64,000 nucleotides of DNA from Verrucomicrobiaceae bacterium (GTDB lineage Bacteria; Verrucomicrobiota; Verrucomicrobiia; Verrucomicrobiales; Verrucomicrobiaceae): contig JADJPW010000009.1 in assembly GCA_016713035.1 (NCBI GenBank), positions 124,001-188,000 of the forward strand. The letters are read 5' to 3'. Under the pieces are notes generated by a model. The model was not told where the DNA came from and ran no database searches. It saw only the letters and a list, made by a program, of their open reading frames with translations. Shown here piece after piece: positions 56,756 to 62,950 of the stretch. Each line of letters opens with the position of its first letter. Within the stretch, counting starts at the first letter, position 1. The position numbers and the translations under genes were made by a program.

Positions 56756-56826
56756 GAAAAAGGCTTCAGCGAATCGAAACGCTCGAATCACTCGAAAAGG
56801 ACTCTGCATGCCACCGAGGCTACCGG

Positions 56827-56931
56827 TCAGGACTTGTAGCGCAAACGCTTCTTATGGCGATTGGCACGCATGCGCTTCTTGCGCTTATGCTTATTGATCT
56901 TCGTCTTTCTCCGCTTTTTGAGGGATCCCAT
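56827..56931 (-). CDS. Small basic ribosomal protein, bS22/AURKAIP1-COX24 type
   Basis: A 34-residue ORF from ATG 56931 to TGA 56827: 'MGSLKKRRKTKINKHKRKKR' followed by 'MRANRHKKRLRYKS'. The length, the extreme Lys/Arg content and the MGSxxKKRRK...KHKxxK pattern match the bacterial AURKAIP1/COX24 (mS38-like, bS22) proteins that bind the small subunit. It lies 39 bases downstream of hisG and 71 bases upstream of the TPR gene start, on the same strand. It is usually missed because of its size. Confidence 0.85.
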   Translation of the reverse strand: MGSLKKRRKTKINKHKRKKRMRANRHKKRLRYKS

Positions 56932-56970
56932 GATGTTTCCGGGGGGTTGGGTTTTGTATTGAGGTTGGGT

Positions 56971-57855
56971 TTAGTGAACGATTTTGTTCAAAGGGTATTC
57001 CACGATGCCTTCGGCACCGAGGGATTTGAGGCGCGGGATGATTGAGCGCACGGTGGCCTCGTCAATGACGGTTTCCACCGCGACCCAGTCACATCCAGCG
57101 AGCTGAGAGACGGTAGGACTGCGCTGGGAAGGCAGGGCGGCGACGACTTCGCCCACACGGCCTGCGGGGACATTCATTTTGAGCCCCACCTTGTCACGGG
57201 CCTCCAGGGCACCTTTGATCAGCATGACGAGCGTCTCCATTTTCTCACGCTTCCAGGGGTCTTTCGCAGCACTGCGGCTGCTGACGAACTGCGGATAGCT
57301 CTCCATGAGCGTATCGACGATGCGGAGCTTATTGGCACGGAGGGAGCTGCCGGTCTCCGTGATGTCCACGATGGCATCGACGAGCTCTGGCACCTTGACC
57401 TCGGTAGCGCCCCAACTGAATTCGACTTCTGCCTTCACACCATTGGCCTCTAGATAGCGCTGGGTGAGGCCTACGGCCTCCGTGGCGATGCGCTTTCCTT
57501 CCAGATCCTTCACACTACGCACGGGGGAGTCCTCTGGCACCACTAGGACCCAGCGGGTAGGTCTGGAGGTGGCCTTGCTATAACGCAGGTCGGTCAGGAC
57601 TTCGACATCCGCACCATTTTCCGCGATCCAGTCTTTTCCGGTGATACCGCAGTCGAGGAAACCGTGATCGACATAGCGACCGATCTCCTGAGCACGCAGT
57701 AGTCGCAGCTCCAGCTCCTCATCATCGACGGAAGGGCGGTAAGAGCGGCTGGAGACGACCACATTGAATCCCGCTCGCTTAAAAAGCTCTAGCGTGGGCT
57801 CCTGGAGGCTGCCTTTTGGCAGGCCGAGTCGGAGGATGTTCTTGGTGGCGGACAT
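56971..57855 (-). CDS. hisG: ATP phosphoribosyltransferase, long form
   Basis: 294 residues from ATG 57855 ('MSATKNILRLGLPKGSLQEPTLELFKRAG'); upstream in-frame codons lack family features. HisG motifs present: 'DCGITGKDWIAENGADVEVLTDLRYSK', 'RIATEAVGLTQRYLEANGVKAEVEFSWGATEVKVPELVDAIVDITETGSSLRANKLRIVDTLMES', and the C-terminal regulatory domain ('LKMNVPAGRVGEVVAALPSQRSPTVSQLAGCDWVAVETVIDEATVRSIIPRLKSLGAEGIVEYPLNKIV'). The ACT-like C-terminal part marks the long, HisZ-independent form that is feedback-inhibited by histidine. It catalyses the first step of histidine synthesis. No other his genes are adjacent. Confidence 0.95.
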   Translation of the reverse strand: MSATKNILRLGLPKGSLQEPTLELFKRAGFNVVVSSRSYRPSVDDEELELRLLRAQEIGRYVDHGFLDCGITGKDWIAENGADVEVLTDLRYSKATSRPTRWVLVVPEDSPVRSVKDLEGKRIATEAVGLTQRYLEANGVKAEVEFSWGATEVKVPELVDAIVDITETGSSLRANKLRIVDTLMESYPQFVSSRSAAKDPWKREKMETLVMLIKGALEARDKVGLKMNVPAGRVGEVVAALPSQRSPTVSQLAGCDWVAVETVIDEATVRSIIPRLKSLGAEGIVEYPLNKIVH

Positions 57856-57981
57856 GGAAAAATAGAAAACGAGCTTCACCCAAGCTTGCCCTGGGGAAAG
57901 GGGGGCGGAGATTAGCGGCATTTCCTCCGCTGGCGAGGAGTTTTTCCAGCCTCAGGCTGCGGCCATTGGCATTTTTGCCGT

Positions 57982-58002
57982 AAAAAGCTGCGATTTTGCA
58001 GC
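57982..58002 (-). terminator. Intrinsic terminator of the second Gfo/Idh/MocA gene
   Basis: GCTGC (57987-57991) pairs with GCAGC (57998-58002); on the minus strand the stem is followed by TTTTT (57982-57986), 9 bases after the stop codon at 58012. It separates this gene from hisG. Confidence 0.6.
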
Positions 58003-58011
58003 CTGCGGCGC

Positions 58012-59313
58012 TCAGGAGATCGCTGGCAGCTTCCAGTCGCCACGGAAGGGGCGGGCGGCGAGGAGTTGGTTGGCTTCGGTGTCGTTTTTGAAGGTTTCGG
58101 TGGCGGGGTCCCATTCGAGCGGGCGCTTGGCCTTCACGGCGATGGCGGCGAGCTGGCAGAGGGTGTCGCTGCGGACGGCGGTTTCGATGTCGCAGATGGC
58201 TTTGGAGCCGGCTTTGACGGAGTCGATGAAATTCCGCGTGTGCTCGATGCTGGCGGGTAGCTTGATGGGCATGGCACCCTCTTTATTAGCGGGATCACGC
58301 AGGATTGCCGTGTCGCTGGCCTCAATGGTGCCACGTTTGACATGCACCCAGCCCTTTTCGCCGATGAAGCGGATGCCGTGGCCGATGTCGTCGCGTTTTT
58401 CGTTCACAAAGATGATGGGCGCGGCGCTGGCGTAGTCGAAACGCATGCGCCAGCCGAGCACGTTGTCGCAGGTGCCGCTCGCAGGCCATTCTGCGGCCTC
58501 AAAGCTCACTTTGACCGGTCCGGTGTCGTCGGTGCCATTGCCCCACTGGGCGATGTCGAGGTGGTGGATGCCCCAGCAGGAGAGCATGCCGAGGGAGAAA
58601 TTGGAGATGTTCTCGTGGAAGTGGCGCTTGGTCTTTTCGACGTTGTAGGGCGTGAACGGCGCGGGACCCACCCAGCGCTCCCAGTCGATGGTTTCTGGCA
58701 CCGGTTGATCGGGGAAAAGCTGGGACGTGATGCCACCGGGCACGGCGACCTGGATTTCCTTCAGTTTGCCCAGGCGGCCATTGCGGGCGAGTTCGCATGC
58801 CCAGCGGAATTTCAGGTCACTGCGCTGCTGCGTGCCGAACTGGAACACGACACCGGTTTTACGCACGGCGGCGCGGACATGCTTCGCCTCTGCCACGGAC
58901 ATGCCCATGGGTTTTTCGTGGTAGATGTGCTTTTTGTTCAGCACGGCATCGGTGGATGGGATGCTGTGCCAGTGGACGGGCAGCGCCATCAGGACGGCGT
59001 CGATGGAGGCGTCGCGGTTCAGCTCACGGAAGTCAGAGAGGACCTTCACGTCATCGCTGCCGTAGGCTTCTTTGATGAAGCCCTTCGCGGTAGCGATGCG
59101 CTGCTGGCTCACATCACACAGCGTGGTGACGCGGACGCTGTCATTCGTCAAAAAGGCCCGCATGTCATGCGTGCCCTGCGCTCCGCAGCCGATGACGCCG
59201 AGGGTGATCTTGTTCGATGGTGCCGTCTCACTGCGCAGCACGCTGGCAGGCACAAAGTAAGGCGCGATGCCCGTGGCGAGCACGGATTGAAGGAAGGAGC
59301 GGCGGGTGTTCAT
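58012..59313 (-). CDS. Exported Gfo/Idh/MocA-family oxidoreductase
   Basis: 433 residues from ATG 59313 with a Tat-like start ('MNTRRSFLQSVLATGIAPYFVPASVL'). The Rossmann motif is 'ITLGVIGCGAQGTHDMRAFL'. The family blocks 'ASIDAVLMALPVHWHSIPSTDAVLNKKHIYHEKPMGMSVAEAKHVRAAVRKTGVVFQFGTQQRSD' (EKP motif) and 'GMLSCWGIHHLDIAQWGNG' are present, followed by a PVC-type C-terminal segment ('PLEWDPATETFKNDTEANQLLAARPFRGDW'). This subgroup is highly expanded in Planctomycetes and Verrucomicrobia; the substrate is unknown. Its own terminator follows, so it appears monocistronic. Confidence 0.94.
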   Translation of the reverse strand: MNTRRSFLQSVLATGIAPYFVPASVLRSETAPSNKITLGVIGCGAQGTHDMRAFLTNDSVRVTTLCDVSQQRIATAKGFIKEAYGSDDVKVLSDFRELNRDASIDAVLMALPVHWHSIPSTDAVLNKKHIYHEKPMGMSVAEAKHVRAAVRKTGVVFQFGTQQRSDLKFRWACELARNGRLGKLKEIQVAVPGGITSQLFPDQPVPETIDWERWVGPAPFTPYNVEKTKRHFHENISNFSLGMLSCWGIHHLDIAQWGNGTDDTGPVKVSFEAAEWPASGTCDNVLGWRMRFDYASAAPIIFVNEKRDDIGHGIRFIGEKGWVHVKRGTIEASDTAILRDPANKEGAMPIKLPASIEHTRNFIDSVKAGSKAICDIETAVRSDTLCQLAAIAVKAKRPLEWDPATETFKNDTEANQLLAARPFRGDWKLPAIS

Positions 59314-59400
59314 GGCAGGAATTACCAACGCTAACCGAATAGGCATCCAACGGACAAGAATTATGTCTGATCGGCCAGTTCAAGTACTTGGTAGCTCGAT

Positions 59401-59464
59401 TTAGCCGCAGAGGGGCAGAGGTTTTGATCTTTGCGCCTCTGCCTCTTTGCTCCTTTGCGGCTAA
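59401..59464. repeat. Long imperfect inverted repeat between mnmA and the oxidoreductase
   Basis: TTAGCCGCA (59401-59409) pairs with TGCGGCTAA (59456-59464), and inside it GGCAGAGG pairs with CCTCTGCC around a 14-base loop. It lies 20 bases after the mnmA stop. It may act as a bidirectional stop or be a dispersed repeat. The rest of 59314-59483 holds nothing identifiable. Confidence 0.65.
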
Positions 59465-59483
59465 GCCGAACGGCTCAAAGCTC

Positions 59484-60657
59484 TCATCCTTCGTGCTGAA
59501 TGCTCTCAAATACGGCACCACCCAGTAATCTGTCACCATCATAAAGCGCACAGATCTGCCCCGGTGTCAGTGCACGCTGGGGCTCGTGGTATTCGAGGGT
59601 GGCGCGGCCATCACCGAGCGGTTGGAAGTCAGCGAGACCGGCGGGGCAGCGGTAGCGGGGCTGGGCGTTGAGCACGCGTGCGGTATCGAGTGGCTCTCCG
59701 GTGGTGGAAATGCTGTGCAGCACGGCTTTGCGTGCCCAGAGCAGCGGCGTATCGGCATTTTCGATGGCGACGACGAGTTCGTTCGTCGCGTGGCGTTTGG
59801 CGACGACGACGTAGGCCTGTTTGTGGATCGGGCTGGCGACGCCGTGGCCTTTACGCTGGCCGAGGGTGTAAAGATGCAGGCCGCGATGCTCGCCACGCAC
59901 TTTGCCTTCCAGATCGACGATGGGGCCCGGTTTGTCCGGCACGAAGGTGCGTAGAAAATCCTCCATCTTCACCTGACCGATGAAGCAGATGCCCTGGCTG
60001 TCTTTTTTCTCGGCGGTTTTGAGCCCCAGATCGCGAGCGAGATCGCGCAGCTCTGGCTTCAAGAGGTGCCCGATGGGGAAATGGGCGATTTTGACCTGCT
60101 CCGGCCGCATCATGGCGAGGAAGTAGGTTTGGTCTTTGTTGGGGTCGGCACCGCGGTGGATTTGCGGTGTGAAAGGTGTTTCGCGGAGCAAGTGCTCAGT
60201 GCTCAGTGCTGAGTGCTGAGTTTCGGAGAACTGAGCACTAAGCACTGAGCACTTGGATTGTGGCTCCACATCCACTCGCCGTGCGTAGTGGCCTGTCGCG
60301 ATACCTTTAAACCCATTCTCCTGCGCCCAGTCCCAGAGGACGCCGAATTTCATCTCGCGGTTGCACATGACATCGGGATTCGGGGTGATGCCGGACTGGT
60401 AGCCTTCGAGGAGGTATTTCACGACCTTTTCGCGGTATTCGGTCATGAGATTGACGACGCGAAAGGGGATGCGGAGCCTGCTCGGCGACGGCGCGGGCGT
60501 CCTCGATGTCTTCTTCCCATGGGCAGTGACCGATGATGTTCTCCTCATTGATCCAGTTCTTCATGTACACGCCGTGTACTTCATGCCCATCACGGACGAG
60601 GACGGCAGCGGCCACGCTGCTGTCCACTCCGCCGGACATTGCCATCAATATTTTCAA
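59484..60657 (-). CDS. mnmA: tRNA-specific 2-thiouridylase MnmA, with a one-base frameshift and an internal palindromic element
   Basis: TTG start at 60657 ('KILMAMSGGVDSSVAAAVLVRDGHEVHGVYMKNW', the PP-loop SGGVDSS). After 'WEEDIEDARAVAEQ' an extra base at 60477/60478 breaks the frame; removing it continues 'LRIPFRVVNLMTEYREKVVKYLLEGYQSGITPNPDVMCNREMKFG', with the catalytic Cys in PNPDVMCN. The second active Cys is in 'DSQGICFIGQVKMEDFL'. Length is one base over a multiple of three; the repaired protein is about 390 residues, longer than usual because the element at 60190-60254 adds about 22 residues between 'HYARRVDVEP' and 'RETPFTPQIHRGADPNKDQTYFL'. MnmA puts sulfur on U34 of Lys, Glu and Gln tRNAs. 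The 43-base divergent spacer to the next gene should hold its promoter. Confidence 0.92.
60190..60254. repeat. Palindromic element, family 1, copy C, in frame inside mnmA
   Basis: The left arm begins AAGTGCTCAGTGCTCAGTGC at 60190 and the right arm ends ACTGAGCACTT at 60254; the arms are inverted over 25 bases with one or two mismatches. It is translated as 'SKCSVLSAQFSETQHSALST' then 'EHL', the same frame and peptide as copies A and B in uvrA. Confidence 0.88.
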
Positions 60658-60700
60658 TGCTGTATTCTTGGGTTTCGGTTCCTGATTACCTCATAGACAC

Positions 60701-61363
60701 ATGAGTTTAAAGAACCAAACCGTCATTTTACTCCACGGACTCGCACGTACGCCTCGCAGCATGCTTGCGGCCGGATTGTGGTTCCGCAAAGCGGGCTACA
60801 GCGTGGCGTATGTGTCTTATCCGTCACGGAAGATCGGTGTGGATGAGGCCGTGCGGGAGCATGTGGCACCACAGCTCGCGAGAATCTCCGCACAACCAGG
60901 GGTGGAGCAGGTGCATTTCGTCACGCATTCCCTCGGGGGCATCGTTTTTCGTGCTTGGGCAGCAGATTATGCCGAAGGCTTCCCCCTGGGGCGGGCGGTG
61001 CTGCTGGCTCCGCCGAACAACGGCAGCGAGATCGTGGATAAACTGGGTGAATGGGTCGTGGCAAAGAAGATCATGGGCCCGGTGCTGCGGGAGCTCGGCA
61101 CTGGGGCTCATTCCACCCCACGCCGACTCGGAGCTGTGCCCGCGGAGACGGGCGTGATCATGGGCGATCAGGCGAATTTACCCTTTTTCAGGCAGTGGTT
61201 GGGCACTCAGTCCGATGGGGTCGTCACCGTGGAGGGCGGCCGCGTCCCAGGGCTGAAGGATTTTTGCGTCATGCCAGCAGGGCACACCTGGATCATGTGG
61301 CGGCCATGGATTCTGAAAGCGGCGGAGCACTTCATTCGGCACGGGTATTTTCCGAAGCCGTAA
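60701..61363 (+). CDS. Alpha/beta hydrolase, lipase-like (PGAP1/LipA-type)
   Basis: 220 residues. The opening 'QTVILLHGLARTPRSMLAAGLWFRKAGYSVAYVSYPSRK' holds the oxyanion HG motif. The nucleophile is in 'VHFVTHSLGGIVFRAWA' (GxSxG variant THSLGG), followed by 'RAVLLAPPNNGSEIVDKL'. A catalytic Asp is likely in 'LGTQSDGVVTVEGGRVPG' and the His in 'VMPAGHTWIMW'. No signal peptide, so it is cytoplasmic. The substrate is unknown. It diverges from mnmA. Confidence 0.88.
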   Translation: MSLKNQTVILLHGLARTPRSMLAAGLWFRKAGYSVAYVSYPSRKIGVDEAVREHVAPQLARISAQPGVEQVHFVTHSLGGIVFRAWAADYAEGFPLGRAVLLAPPNNGSEIVDKLGEWVVAKKIMGPVLRELGTGAHSTPRRLGAVPAETGVIMGDQANLPFFRQWLGTQSDGVVTVEGGRVPGLKDFCVMPAGHTWIMWRPWILKAAEHFIRHGYFPKP

Positions 61364-61594
61364 AAAGGCCTGGGGGCATCAAAAATCGCGAAAAGGTCGC
61401 AAAACCGACTCGGGACTCAAATAATGGAGTTCGGAGCGGTTGCTTCGATAACGGTTTTTTTGGTCTTTTTGGTATTTTGGGCCAAAATCAGGACCGAAAA
61501 GCCTCTCAAATTTGGGATTCAGAGTTGGCCTTTTTCCGCTCAAAAAATATTTACGGCGTGGAACCCACGAAACTCCAATGGGAAACGATTTCTG
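61364..61594. other. 231-base AT-rich gap without a convincing gene
   Basis: Two short ORFs overlap on opposite strands here, but neither has recognisable sequence or codon bias. The stretch contains many A and T tracts ('GGTTTTTTTGGTC', 'CAAAAAATATTT') and ends at an intrinsic terminator. It could be a long 3' UTR of the hydrolase or a small RNA; I cannot tell. Confidence 0.4.
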
Positions 61595-61616
61595 ACCCAA
61601 CCTGTGGGTTTTTTTT
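61595..61616 (+). terminator. Intrinsic terminator upstream of the nrd promoter
   Basis: ACCCA (61595-61599) pairs with TGGGT (61605-61609), followed by eight T (61609-61616). It insulates nrdB from the upstream hydrolase transcript. Confidence 0.6.
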
Positions 61617-61625
61617 CTGGTCAAA

Positions 61626-61679
61626 GCACAAGATATTGTGCATGATGACATTCCGGTATGCATATATGGTATTTATAAT
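61626..61679 (+). promoter_or_regulatory. nrd promoter with two NrdR-like boxes
   Basis: Box 1 GCACAAGATATTGTGC (61626-61641) is a near-perfect palindrome that fits the NrdR box consensus ACAC-ATAT-GTGT type at 13 of 16 positions. Box 2 TATGCATATATGGTAT (61657-61672) is weaker, and the centres are exactly 31 bases apart, the three-turn spacing typical of NrdR sites. A perfect -10 box TATAAT lies at 61674-61679, with only a weak -35 (TTCCGG, 61651-61656) 17 bases upstream. Box 2 overlaps the core promoter, as expected for repression by NrdR with dATP. Confidence 0.75.
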
Positions 61680-61760
61680 GCTCACTGTCCATTCCGCCAA
61701 TTTCCTGTTTTCTTGACCTTCCGCCCCTCCTGAATCCCTTCACTCCTCCCGAATTTAGAC

Positions 61761-62843
61761 ATGCAAAAATCATACAAGATTGGCAACCGTGAGTTCCCTC
61801 TCGATCAAGAGAAAGCCGAAGCCGCCTACGCGGCCAAAAAAGTCATCAATGGCCGCAAGTCGATGACCTTCAATCTCCTGCCGCTGAAGTACCAGTGGGC
61901 CTATGATCTCTACCGCATCATGAAGGCGAACCACTGGGAGCCAGAGGACATCCAGATGCAGAAGGATGTGGAGCAGTGGCGCTCCAAGGAAGTCAGCGAA
62001 AATGAGCGCTGGATCATCATGATGGGCATCGGCTACTTTTCCGCCGCCGAGGGCATCGTGGGGGACAATATCCAGCACGTCGTGCGTGAGCTGGTGACTG
62101 CGCCGGAGCTGAAGCTCGTCCTGGGCCGCCATGCGCATGAGGAAAACATCCACGCCGACTCGCTGCTGTACATGATTTCCTCCCTGGGCATCAATCCGCA
62201 TGAGTGCGAGGCCATGTTCGAGCAGATCCCCACGATCGTCGCCAAGAACGAATTCGTCACCCGCATCTCCAACAGCATGCGCCGTGATTTGGACCTCACG
62301 AAGCTGGAGAACAAGCAACTCCTCGCCCGCAACATCTTCATGTTCGGTCAGTGCATGGAGGGGACGCAGTTTTATGGCCTTTTCGGCATGATTTTGGCCC
62401 TCTATCGCCAGAATAAGTTCCCCGGCATCGGCCAGATGTTCCGCTACACCCTGCGGGATGAGAGCAACCACATCGAAGTCTTCCGCAATCTCTTCATGGA
62501 CCTCGTGGAGGAAAATCCAGACCTGTGGACGCCGGAGTTCCGCGAAGAACTCGTCGCCATCATGCGCGAGGCCATCGCTCTGGAGAAAAACTTCATCCGC
62601 GACTGCCTGCCCGTGAATGCCGTGGGCCTCAGCGCAGCGGAATTCGAGCAATACATCGACTTCATCGCCGACCGCCGCCTCGCGGGCTGCGGCCTGCCCG
62701 CCCTGAATCCGGGCGTGAAAAACCCGCTCCCTTGGCTGGCCGACCTCATGGACGTGCGCAAGGAGCAGAACTTCTTCGAAGGCAAAGTCACCGATTACCA
62801 AAAGTCCTCTGCCCTCTCCCACTCCTCCGACGACGACCTCTAA
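61761..62843 (+). CDS. nrdB: Ribonucleoside-diphosphate reductase beta subunit, class Ic-like
   Basis: 360 residues. The R2 ferritin-like fold is clear, with metal ligands E97 ('FSAAEGIVGDNI'), E128 and H131 ('HEENIHADSL'), E200 ('GQCMEGTQFY'), and E234 and H237 ('LRDESNHIEVF'). Two features depart from class Ia: the first ligand is Glu instead of Asp (E97 at E. coli D84), and the radical Tyr position (E. coli Y122) is L135. Both are marks of the class Ic group, described from Chlamydia, where a Mn/Fe centre replaces the tyrosyl radical. The product provides the oxidant for NrdA. It is the first gene of nrdBA, behind NrdR-like boxes. Confidence 0.95.
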   Translation: MQKSYKIGNREFPLDQEKAEAAYAAKKVINGRKSMTFNLLPLKYQWAYDLYRIMKANHWEPEDIQMQKDVEQWRSKEVSENERWIIMMGIGYFSAAEGIVGDNIQHVVRELVTAPELKLVLGRHAHEENIHADSLLYMISSLGINPHECEAMFEQIPTIVAKNEFVTRISNSMRRDLDLTKLENKQLLARNIFMFGQCMEGTQFYGLFGMILALYRQNKFPGIGQMFRYTLRDESNHIEVFRNLFMDLVEENPDLWTPEFREELVAIMREAIALEKNFIRDCLPVNAVGLSAAEFEQYIDFIADRRLAGCGLPALNPGVKNPLPWLADLMDVRKEQNFFEGKVTDYQKSSALSHSSDDDL

Positions 62844-62867
62844 ATCCTTTCTGTGATGCAAAGCCCA

Positions 62868-62894
62868 CGTCGGGAGCCTCCGACGGAGGTTTTT
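62868..62894 (+). terminator. Terminator/antiterminator-like hairpins between nrdB and nrdA
   Basis: CCTCC-GAC-GGAGG followed by TTTTT (62877-62894) looks like a small intrinsic terminator. An overlapping stem CGTCGG/CCGACG (62868-62885) would exclude it. It may tune nrdA relative to nrdB. Confidence 0.4.
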
Positions 62895-62950
62895 CATCCG
62901 ATCCAATGCCCCGCATCTGTTAATCAAAATCCAACAACATCCTCCCTCCC

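Noticed and set aside
61379..61663. Short ORFs on both strands between the hydrolase and nrdB
   Set aside because: They overlap each other, a terminator and the NrdR-like boxes, and show no codon bias or motif.
61770..62927. 385-residue minus-strand ORF opposite nrdB
   Set aside because: nrdB is unambiguous; the reverse frame lacks recognisable sequence.
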